Source: Amycolatopsis thermoflava N1165 (GTDB lineage Bacteria; Actinomycetota; Actinomycetes; Mycobacteriales; Pseudonocardiaceae). Taken from it: DNA of 64,000 bases. The position numbers were made by a program, and so were the translations under genes. The notes beneath the pieces are model-generated. The model did not search any database. It was given only the letters and a program-made list of their open reading frames with translations, and had not been told where the DNA came from. Of this stretch, positions 29,277-37,200 are shown one piece after another. Numbering within the stretch: position 1 is the first letter of the stretch; each line of letters opens with the position of its first letter. The stretch lies in assembly GCF_000473265.1 (NCBI RefSeq), contig NZ_KI421511.1, forward strand, positions 7,909,314 through 7,973,313, read 5' to 3'.

Positions 29277-29793
29277 CCGCGACGACGGCGGCGACCACGG
29301 CCACGGCGATGACGATCCACGCCCAGGCCGGGAAGCCGCCGTCGTCCGACGTCTGGGCCGCCTGCGACGGCGCGGGAGCCGGGGCAGGCGATGAGGGCGC
29401 CGCTGAAGACGACGGCGTCGAGGCGGGCGCCGTGAGCGAGAAGTTGATCCGGCCGGTGACCGGGTCGCCATCGGCCGCGACGATCGACCAGGTGAGCACG
29501 TAGGCCCCGGCGGGACCGGACGGCTGGACCGGCGCGGTGAGGGTCCGCTCGGTCACCGTCGCGGGGCCGACCGACCACTGCGCGCCGTCCGGTCCGGTGA
29601 TCCGGATCGGGTCGGCGGGCAGCGTGAACGCGCCGCCGAACTTGAGGCTCACCTGCTGCGGCGCGGCGGACAGCGCCGCGCCTTCGGCCGGGTCGCTGCT
29701 CTGCAGCGTGGTGTGGGCCGATGCGGCGGGCGCGGCGGCCAGCAGCACCGTGCCGGCCAGTGCGAGCGCGACGGACAGACGCCGGACGAGCAT
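29245..29793 (-). CDS. CopC-domain exported protein with C-terminal membrane anchor
   Basis: Exported protein of 182 aa. A Sec signal peptide (1-26) leaves His27 as the first mature residue (ASA/HTTL), as in CopC Cu(II) sites. The CopC immunoglobulin-like domain spans about 27-122; then a Ser/Pro/Ala linker and a membrane helix at about 155-176 with a basic tail. The usual ADGHP motif reads ADGDP (108-111), so one copper-ligand His is replaced by Asp110. The ATG at 29793 has AGGAAGG upstream. No copD is adjacent. Confidence 0.88.
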   Translation of the reverse strand: MLVRRLSVALALAGTVLLAAAPAASAHTTLQSSDPAEGAALSAAPQQVSLKFGGAFTLPADPIRITGPDGAQWSVGPATVTERTLTAPVQPSGPAGAYVLTWSIVAADGDPVTGRINFSLTAPASTPSSSAAPSSPAPAPAPSQAAQTSDDGGFPAWAWIVIAVAVVAAVVAVIVRGRRSSS

Positions 29794-30059
29794 GGGCGCA
29801 CCTTCCTGGGGAGTCGGGTGTGGGGAGGCCCCTGGTCCAGGTCGTCCGGGGCCGCGGTGAAGTTCCCGCGGCCCGCAGTCTTCCGCATGCCGGTTTTCCG
29901 GAGGTTGTGACACCGGGCAGGTGGGCTGGGCGGCGGACCGGCCCGGCGTGACGTCGTGCAGGTCGCCGGGCTTCCGGCGCGAGTTCCGCGGAATTTTCCT
30001 TCTGCCCCGATCGTGTGACCGAACGCGGTTGAGTGCGGCACTCCACGTCATTCGAAGAC
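29794..30059. other. Intergenic region between copC-like gene and SOS promoter
   Basis: About 270 bp with no convincing gene. It must hold the minus-strand promoter of the CopC-like gene, but I see no clear -10/-35 pair and no recognised riboswitch fold. The plus-strand SOS promoter begins at 30060. Confidence 0.4.
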
Positions 30060-30113
30060 TTGAACGAACAGGTGTTCGAAGCTACGCTGGAACTCGCTCG
30101 AACAAGAGTTCGA
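30060..30113 (+). promoter_or_regulatory. SOS promoter with two LexA boxes
   Basis: -35 TTGAAC (30060-30065), 17-bp spacer, -10 TACGCT (30083-30088). LexA box 1, ACGAAC-N4-GTTCGA (30064-30079), fills the spacer. Box 2, TCGAAC-N4-GTTCGA (30098-30113), is a perfect match to the actinobacterial consensus just past the expected start site (about 30095). Both boxes lie where LexA would block RNA polymerase. Confidence 0.85.
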
Positions 30114-30214
30114 CATCCGGTGAGCGCTCGCCGGTCAGGCCACCCGGTGCCGGAGCGGGGGAAGCGTTTCGGCACCGGGGGCCGCCACCAGCACGTTGTT
30201 CCGAGGGAGGGGCA

Positions 30215-30727
30215 ATGTCCATTGCCGTCGAATCCCACGCCGAGGAGAGGCAGCCGGCGCTGCCGCTACCGGTCCGTCCGCCGGCGGCACCCGCCGCCAC
30301 GGCCCTGCTCGCCGACGCCCGGCGGGGCCTCGCCGAGGCCCGGCACGCCGCCCAGCCGGCGCCCAGGTTCATCGCGGCGTACCTGGCCGCGCTCCGCGCG
30401 GGCGCCGCGGTGCTCGCCGCGAGCGGCCGTCCGCACCGCGGCCGGGCCCGCCCGGCCAGCGTCTGGGTGCTGCTCGAGGCGGCGGCGCCGGAGCTGACCG
30501 ACTGGACGGCGTACTTCGCCGCGCACTCGGCGGCGCGCGCCGCCGCGCAGGCGGGCAACACCCGCCGGATCACGCCCGAACGGGCCGACGAACTGCTGCG
30601 CCAGTCCGCGTTGTTCGTCGAGCTGGCCCGCGACCTCGTGCACGGGCGGACGCCCGTGACGGCGCCGAGCCGGGTACGGCAGTGCGACGCGCCGCCGACC
30701 CTGGGGAAGGCGTCCCGAAGGCGATGA
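30215..30727 (+). CDS. SAV_6107-type HEPN-domain protein
   Basis: Helical protein of 170 aa resembling the SAV_6107 family of HEPN-domain proteins, with a Pro-rich N-terminus (1-30) and helices from about 32 to 148. The Rx4-6H RNase motif of toxin-type HEPN proteins is not seen, so ribonuclease activity is not expected. ATG at 30215 with GAGGGAGGGG upstream. It is the first gene of an operon behind a two-box SOS promoter, which implies a DNA-damage role. It overlaps the next gene by ATGA. Confidence 0.8.
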   Translation: MSIAVESHAEERQPALPLPVRPPAAPAATALLADARRGLAEARHAAQPAPRFIAAYLAALRAGAAVLAASGRPHRGRARPASVWVLLEAAAPELTDWTAYFAAHSAARAAAQAGNTRRITPERADELLRQSALFVELARDLVHGRTPVTAPSRVRQCDAPPTLGKASRRR

Positions 30728-31488
30728 CCGGGCAAGCACTCGTCGACCACGGCCGTCTGCTGGACGTGCTGGGCGCCGAGGTCGAACGGCTCACCGCGGC
30801 GGCGCGGGAGGCGGCGCCGGACACGCCGGTGCCCACCACGCCCGGTCTCACGATCGGCGAGGTGGTCCGGCACCTCGGCGGTGTCTACCGCGTCGCCACG
30901 GGCTGGATGACCGAGGGCAGGCGACCCGCGGGCTGGCAGCGGGACCCGGCGGACGGCCAGAGCGGCGAGGAGTACCTGCGGGAGGGGTTCGCGGCCCTGC
31001 ACCGCGAACTGACCTCGCACGACCCCGCCGAGTACGCGGCGGGCTGGTGGCCCGCCGACCGCACCTACGGGTTCTGGTGCCGCCGGATGGCGCACGAGAC
31101 CACGGTGCACCGGATCGACGTCCAGAACGCCGCGAACCGGATCGTCACCGAGGTCGACGAAGACGTGGCGATCGACGGCATCGACGAGATCCTGGCGCTG
31201 TGGTTCGGGCAGCGGCTGCCGATGCTCGGGCTGTCCGGCACGTTCACCGGATCGGTCGGGATCCGCACCGGCGGCCACGACTGGATCGCCCGCGCGGGGC
31301 CTGGTGAAACGGTTGCCTGGCGCTGTTCGGCCGCCGACACCGACCGGGCCAACGGGCTGGTCACCGGTCCGCCGATGGCGGTCTACCAGTGGCTGTGGGG
31401 CAGGCTCGGGCACGGGTCGGTCACCTGGGAGCGGAGCGAGGATTCGATCGGGCAGTTCTGGGCGCTGCTGCGCCTGGCGACGAAGTGA
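30724..31488 (+). CDS. Maleylpyruvate isomerase-like mycothiol-dependent (DinB-fold) enzyme
   Basis: Protein of 254 aa of the TIGR03083 type: an N-terminal DinB-like four-helix bundle (about 8-150) and a C-terminal alpha/beta domain. Likely metal ligands are His50 in VVRHLGG and the HETTVHRID pair near 128-133, the usual three-His arrangement. Family members use mycothiol in isomerisation or detoxification. Coupled by ATGA to the HEPN gene, so it too should be induced by DNA damage. Confidence 0.85.
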   Translation: MTGQALVDHGRLLDVLGAEVERLTAAAREAAPDTPVPTTPGLTIGEVVRHLGGVYRVATGWMTEGRRPAGWQRDPADGQSGEEYLREGFAALHRELTSHDPAEYAAGWWPADRTYGFWCRRMAHETTVHRIDVQNAANRIVTEVDEDVAIDGIDEILALWFGQRLPMLGLSGTFTGSVGIRTGGHDWIARAGPGETVAWRCSAADTDRANGLVTGPPMAVYQWLWGRLGHGSVTWERSEDSIGQFWALLRLATK

Positions 31489-31531
31489 AATTCCAGGACG
31501 TGGGGAAGCGTTGCTGGATATCGTCCCGGGC

Positions 31532-32260
31532 ATGGCGACACGACTGGACAGCCTCGTGATCGACGCGAACCGGCCCCGGGAGCTGGCGGAGTTCTGGGCA
31601 CAGCTGCTCGGCTGGACGATCACCTTCGCCGACGACGAGGAGATCGACGTCGAGGCGCCCGGGGACGACGGCCTCCTGCTGGTCTTCGGCACCGTGCCGG
31701 AGGCCAAGGACCCGGCCGTGAAGAACCGGGTGCACCTCGACCTCGCCAGCACGTCGCCGTCGGACCAGGCGGCCAAGGTGGACCGGGCCCTGGCCCTGGG
31801 TGCGCGCAAGCGCGACATCGGCCAGGGCGCGGTCCCCTGGGAGGTGCTGGCGGATCCGGAGGGCAACGAGTTCTGCGTGCTCGAACCACGGCCCGGCTAC
31901 ACCACGACGGAGGCCATCGCGGCGGTCGTCGTGGACGCCCGCGATCCCTTGTCGCTGGCCGGTTTCTGGGCCGAGGCCGCGGGGTGGCGGATCGGCAACC
32001 AGGAGCCGGTGATCGTCGGGCTGCGCGCGCCGACCGGGCGCGGGCCGTGGCTGGAGTTCCTGCGCAGCGACGAGGCGAAGGCCGGCAAGAACCGGCTGCA
32101 CCTGGACGTCGCGCCGTTCGCGGACGGCGACACCGCGGCCGAGGCGGACCGGCTGTGCGGGCTCGGCGCGCGGCGCATCGACATCGGTCAGGGCGACGTC
32201 CCGTGGGACGTGCTGGCGGATCCGGAGGGCAACGAGTTCTGCGTGCTCTCGCCACGCTGA
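31532..32260 (+). CDS. Tandem VOC-domain protein
   Basis: Protein of 242 aa made of two glyoxalase/VOC domains (about 1-122 and 123-242). Both halves end in VPW(E/D)VLADPEGNEFCVL, showing internal duplication. Single VOC units of this kind occur as small hypothetical proteins in actinobacteria; function unknown. The ATG at 31532 is chosen because it starts the first beta strand (RLDSLVIDANRPRELAEFW). It lies 43 bp after the mycothiol-type enzyme gene and may belong to the same transcript. Confidence 0.85.
   Translation: MATRLDSLVIDANRPRELAEFWAQLLGWTITFADDEEIDVEAPGDDGLLLVFGTVPEAKDPAVKNRVHLDLASTSPSDQAAKVDRALALGARKRDIGQGAVPWEVLADPEGNEFCVLEPRPGYTTTEAIAAVVVDARDPLSLAGFWAEAAGWRIGNQEPVIVGLRAPTGRGPWLEFLRSDEAKAGKNRLHLDVAPFADGDTAAEADRLCGLGARRIDIGQGDVPWDVLADPEGNEFCVLSPR
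31844..32248 (+). repeat. 39-bp direct repeat inside the tandem VOC gene
   Basis: Identical 39-bp copies at 31844-31882 and 32210-32248, 366 bp (122 codons) apart and in frame. Each encodes the end of one VOC domain. The rest of the two domains has diverged, so the identity suggests recent gene conversion or strong constraint. Confidence 0.9.
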
Positions 32261-32353
32261 GTGTTTCGGCGCCGTTGCGGCGGCGGCCGGAGCCTGACAC
32301 GGGTGAAACACACGCGTCCACGGTCGGCAACAACCGTCCGCGATCGTTATGGG

Positions 32354-33454
32354 ATGTTGATTAGCACGCGAAGAGCGGTGCCGCAGGTGGTCGTCGAGGA
32401 CGAGGTCTCGTCGGTCGTCTGGCGGGTCCGCATCCGGATGGACGACCACCCCGGCATGCTGGCGCGCATCGCGATCCGGATGGCCGACCTGGAGTGCAAC
32501 ATCCTGGGGCTGAACGTGCTCCCGGTGCCGGGCGGGGTGCTCGACGAGGTGGTGATCCGGCCCGCGACCGGGCTCACCAAGGAGCAGCTGGTCGCGGCTA
32601 TCCAGGCTGAGGGGTGCGAATGCTCGTGCATCACCGACGCCGACGTGCGCGAGCTGGTGGACGCCTCCGCCGCGACGCTGACGGCGGCCGCGCGGGCGGT
32701 CGACGACCCGTCGCGCCGGGCCGAGGTGCTGCGCGAGGTGCTGACCGCGGACCTCGTCACCGTCGTGCCGCTGGCCGAGGCCAACCCGGCGCGCGTCGAG
32801 GGCGGCCACCGGGTGGTGTTCGCCGTGGACGGGGAGACCGCGCTGGTGGCCCGGCGGCGGTGGGCCCCGTTCGTGCAGCTGGAACTGACCCGCGCGGAGG
32901 CACTGCTGGCACTGCTGGACGGCGCGCGGCGCAACGTGTCCAGCCCGCTGGCCCTGACCTGCGCCGACGGCGCGGCGGTCGTGCTGCGCGAAGGCAAGCC
33001 GGCCGACGCCGAGGCGGTGTCCGCGATGCACGCGCGGTGCTCGATGACCACGCTCTTCGCGCGCTACCACACGGGGATGCGCACCATGCCGCGCCGCTGG
33101 CTGCACCGCCTGCTGGTGCCGCCGCGCGGCATGAGCCTGCTCGCGGTGTGCGGGCGCGAGGTGATCGGCGTCGGGCAGCTCATCCCCGGCGCGACGGGCG
33201 AGATCGCCGAGGTGTCGCTGCTCGTCGAGGACGGCTGGCAGCGAAACGGCGTGGGCACCGCGCTGATGGGACGCCTGGCGGAGATCGCCGCGGCGCGCGG
33301 CTGCCGCAGGCTGGTGGCGGTGTCACTGCCCGGGCGGGACGGCATCTACCGGACCGCGCAGCGGGCGGGGCTGGCGCCGGAGCCGCCGGAGGAGGAGGGG
33401 CTGTTGCGGATCGACCTGGAGGCCGCGGGTGCTCGGGTGCTGAGTGAGCTGTAG
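32354..33454 (+). CDS. ACT-domain-regulated GNAT acetyltransferase
   Basis: Fusion protein of 366 aa. An ACT domain at about 22-95 (VRIRMDDHPGMLARIAIRMADLECNI) should bind an amino acid; the middle links to a GNAT domain at about 205-350 with the acetyl-CoA loop EDGWQRNGVGTALMGRL. ACT-GNAT protein lysine acetyltransferases controlled by amino acids are known in actinomycetes (for example MaKat of Micromonospora), so this may acetylate metabolic enzymes. ATG 32354 fits the start of conserved sequence; an upstream in-frame start at 32261 is rejected. Confidence 0.87.
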   Translation: MLISTRRAVPQVVVEDEVSSVVWRVRIRMDDHPGMLARIAIRMADLECNILGLNVLPVPGGVLDEVVIRPATGLTKEQLVAAIQAEGCECSCITDADVRELVDASAATLTAAARAVDDPSRRAEVLREVLTADLVTVVPLAEANPARVEGGHRVVFAVDGETALVARRRWAPFVQLELTRAEALLALLDGARRNVSSPLALTCADGAAVVLREGKPADAEAVSAMHARCSMTTLFARYHTGMRTMPRRWLHRLLVPPRGMSLLAVCGREVIGVGQLIPGATGEIAEVSLLVEDGWQRNGVGTALMGRLAEIAAARGCRRLVAVSLPGRDGIYRTAQRAGLAPEPPEEEGLLRIDLEAAGARVLSEL

Positions 33455-33523
33455 CTCCGCCGCCGCGAGATTGCTTTCCGGCAACGCGCGGGGTCGCTCA
33501 AGGCCGCCGCGCAGGGAGGCTCG

Positions 33524-33544
33524 GGGCCGCGCTCGTCGCGGCCC
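33524..33544. terminator. Hairpin between converging ACT-GNAT and def genes
   Basis: Perfect 8-bp stem GGGCCGCG/CGCGGCCC with a 5-nt loop. The remaining 180-bp gap holds no gene I can support. Confidence 0.65.
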
Positions 33545-33633
33545 TCATGACGCCCGGGGAGCGCCGGCACGGCGATGCCACCGTGGCTCGTAGGGCAACG
33601 CTCACCGGGCTCGCGACCGCCTCTGCGCGAGGG

Positions 33634-34134
33634 TCAGCGGTTCCAGAACCAGTCCTTGTCGCGCGCCTGCTTGAGCGCCTGCCGCTTCCGGTCCTTCTCC
33701 AGCCGGTCGAGGTAGAGCATGCCGTCGAGGTGGTCGGTCTCGTGCTGGAGGCACTGCGCCAGCACATCCTCGCCCTCCACGGTGACCGGCTCGTTCCGCA
33801 GGTCGACGCCGCGCACCACCGCGCGCTTCGCGCGGCGGGTCGGGAACCACAGCTCCGGCACGGACAGGCAGCCCTCGTTGATCTCGTGCGTCTCCTCGGA
33901 CAGCTCGACGATCTCCGGGTTGATCACGTACCCGAGCAGGTTGTCCACCTCGTAGCTGAACACCCGCAGGCTCACCCCGATCTGCGGCGCGGCCAGCCCC
34001 GCGCGCCCGTCCGGCCGCACGCTGTCCAGCAGGTCGGTCACCAGCTGCTCGAGCGTCTTGTCGAACTTGGTCACGGGATCGCAGACCGTCTTGAGCACCG
34101 GGTCGCCGAAGTACCGCAGCTCCCGCAACGCCAT
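33634..34134 (-). CDS. def: Peptide deformylase
   Basis: Iron/zinc metalloenzyme of 166 aa removing the formyl group from nascent protein N-termini. All three motifs are present: motif 1 AGLAAPQIGV (GxGxAAxQ-like), motif 2 EGCLSVP (metal Cys) and motif 3 QHETDHLDG (two metal His and the catalytic Glu). It lies 81 bp downstream of lhr on the same strand. Length and motifs are typical. Confidence 0.96.
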   Translation of the reverse strand: MALRELRYFGDPVLKTVCDPVTKFDKTLEQLVTDLLDSVRPDGRAGLAAPQIGVSLRVFSYEVDNLLGYVINPEIVELSEETHEINEGCLSVPELWFPTRRAKRAVVRGVDLRNEPVTVEGEDVLAQCLQHETDHLDGMLYLDRLEKDRKRQALKQARDKDWFWNR

Positions 34135-34215
34135 CGGGGTTGTCCTCTCACTCGTTCGGGTCGCGAAAAGTAAATCGTGCTCGCCCGGAGTGAGCCAACG
34201 GAGGGTGGCGTGATC

Positions 34216-37200
34216 TCAGGCTCGCAGCCGCAGCCCCTTCGGGGTGGCGCGGAACCCGGCGTCCCGGAGGACGTCGGCCAGCGCGGACGTCAGGGCCTGC
34301 TCGCCGTCCGCCCGCTGGACCGCCAGCTGCCCCAGCCAGCCCTCGCGGACGGCGCGGGACAGGGCGTGCGCGGCCGCCTTCAGCGTCGGCTCGTCCTCGG
34401 TGAACGACAGCAGCGACCGCCCGCCCCGTTCGACGTACAGCGCGGGCACGCCGTTGACCAGCACCACCAGCGCGCCTGCCTTGCGCGCCGGGCGGTGCTT
34501 GGTGTCGCCCAGCGCCGCCGGCCACGACAGCGCCGCGCCGTACGGCTGGGCCGGGTCCGTCGCCGCCAGCACGACGGCGTCGGCCATCGCGTCCGGACGC
34601 CGCGTGCCGCTCGGATCGGACAGCGCCCGCAGCCGGTCGACCGCGCCGCGCGCGGCGAACTGCGCCGCGCCCAGGCCCTCCACGACGTAGCCGCGGATCA
34701 CCTGGCCCGAGTCCTCCATCGCCCGCAGCACCTTGTAGATCCCGGAGAACCCGCCGGTGACCCGCTCGGTCTCCAGCGCGCCCCGCGTCAGCACCCCGTG
34801 CCGCTCCAGGAACGCTTCCGTCCGCGCGTGCGTGCGCCGCGTCGGGTCGGATTCGCGGACCGGCGTGAGCGCCCACCGGCCGGCCACCGTCGGCGGCCCG
34901 GTGCGCGACGGCATCGCCGGCCGCCCCGCGCGCATCCGCCCGTACCGGCTGCGTGGCGTCGCCTGGCGGGGTTTGTGCGCCGCGCCCTTGCCCGACACCA
35001 GGGCCCGCAGCGGGGCCAGCGTGTCGCCGGTGACCGTGCCCGCCCACACCAGGTCCCACAGCGCGCCCACCACGTCGGCGTCGTTGGGCGCGCTGTCCAG
35101 CAGCGGCGTCACCCGGTCGACGAGCTGGCGGAAGAACAACGCGCCGCCGTCGAGCGCGGCGAGGATCGCCTCGTGCAGCGGGCTGGTGGGCGGCTCCTCG
35201 TCGGCCTCGGGCAGCAGCAGGTCGGCCACGTCGGCGGGCGCCAGCGACACCCACCCGTCGCCGCCGGCCAGCGCCCCGGCGCCGCACCACACGACCTCGC
35301 CCGCGGTCATCAGCTCGTCCATCAGCGCCGGGTAGTACCCGGGCAGGCGGCTCGGCAGGATCAGCGACTCCAGCGCGCTCGCCGGCAGCGGCGCCCCCGC
35401 CAGCTGCTCGACCACCGACAGCACGTCGTCGACGCTCGGCGCGGCCCGCATCCGCGCCCCGATTCCGTGCCAGGACGGCAGGAACCGGCCCAGCGCCGCG
35501 GGCTCCACGGGCTCGACCTCGGCCCGCAGCCGGGCCAGCGACGCCCGCCGCAACCGCCGCAGCACCGCCGCGTCGCAGTACTCGGTGCCCGCGCCGTGGG
35601 TTTCCGGATGCCCCACCGGACGCAGCTCGCCGCGCACGAGACGGCCCTCGGCGGTGAGCCGGTCGAGCACACCCGTCACCACCGCGGGCCCGAGCCCGAA
35701 CCGCTCCGCGGCCTGGTGCGCCGAGAACGGCCCGCGGGACCGCGCGTACCGGGCCAGCAGGTCGCCGAGCGGATCGGCCACCGGCTCGGTGAACGCCTCC
35801 GGCACCCCGATCGGCAGCGCCACCCCCAGCGCGTCCCGCACCCGGCCCGCGTCCTCGATCGACAGGTTGCGGTCCGCGCCCGCGATGCGCACCCGGATGA
35901 CCCGCCGCTGCGCGACCAGCTCGTCCAGCCACTCCCGCCGGACGCCGCGCGCCACGGCCTCCTCATCGGACAGATCACCCAGGAACCGCAACAGGTCCGC
36001 GGTCTCCTCGGCGTTGCGCGCGTGCCGGTCCGGCTCCAGCCGCTGCAACGACCGCTCGACCTCGTCGACCACCTCGGCGTCGAGCAGCTCTCGGATCGCC
36101 TCGGTGCCCAGCAGCTCCGCCAGCAGCGTCGAGTCCAGCGACAGCGCGGCCGCCCGCCGCTCGGCCAGCGGCGCGTCCGTCTCGTACAGGAACATCCCGA
36201 CGTAGCCGAACATCAGGCTGCGCGCGAACGGCGACGGCGACGGCGTCTCCACCTCGGCGACCTTCACGCGCCGCGCCCGCACGTCCGCCATCAGCTCACG
36301 CAGGCCGCCCACGTCGTAGACGTCCTGCAGACATTCGCGCATCGCCTCCAGCACGACTGGGAACCGCTCGTACTTCGCGGCCACCGAGAGCAGTTGCGAA
36401 GCCCGCTGGCGCTGCTGCCACAACGGGGTGCGCCGCCGCGGATCCCGGCGGGGCAGCAGCAACGACCGCGCCGCGCACTCCCGGAAGCGTGCGGCGAACA
36501 GGGCCGAACTGCCGACCTCGGCGACGATGACCTGCTCGACCTCCTCCGGGTCGACCAGCACGTCGTCGGTGCCGATCGTGACCTCGGCGCCGTCGCTGTC
36601 CAGCGCTTCCGGCAGGCGCAGCACGATGCCGTCGTCGGAGTGCATCACCTGGGCGTCCACCCCGCGCTGCTCCCGCAGCCGCGCCGCGATCGCCAGCGCC
36701 CACGGCGCGTTGACCTGTGCGCCGAACGGCGAGTGCAGCACCACCCGCCAGTCGCCCAGCTCGTCGCGGAAGCGTTCGAGCAGGATCGTGCGGTCGTTGG
36801 GCACGTGCCGCGTCGCCGCCTTCTGCTCGGTCAGGTAGGTCAGCAGGTTGTCGCACGCCAGCTCGTCCAGGCCCGCCTGCCGCGCCCGCTCACGCGCCTT
36901 CTCGTCGTCCGAACTGGACAGTTCGCGGACGAACGCGCCCAGCGCGCGGCCGAGTTCGAGCGGCCGCCCCGGCGCGTCGCCCTTCCAGAACGGCATCCGC
37001 GCCGGCTCACCCGGCGCGGGCACCACGATGACCCGGTCGTGCGTGATGTCGGTGATCCGCCAGGACGACGTGCCCAGCAGGATCGTGTCGCCCACCCGCG
37101 ACTCGTAGACCATCTCCTCGTCGAGCTCGCCGACCCGCGAGCCGGGGCTGCCGTCGCTGCCCGGCGTCATCACGGTGAACAGCCCGCGGTCGGGGATCGT

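Noticed and set aside
32261..32353. Extended N-terminus of the ACT-GNAT protein from an upstream in-frame start
   Set aside because: The added 31 residues are Arg-rich and unlike ACT proteins, and the start would abut the previous stop without an SD.
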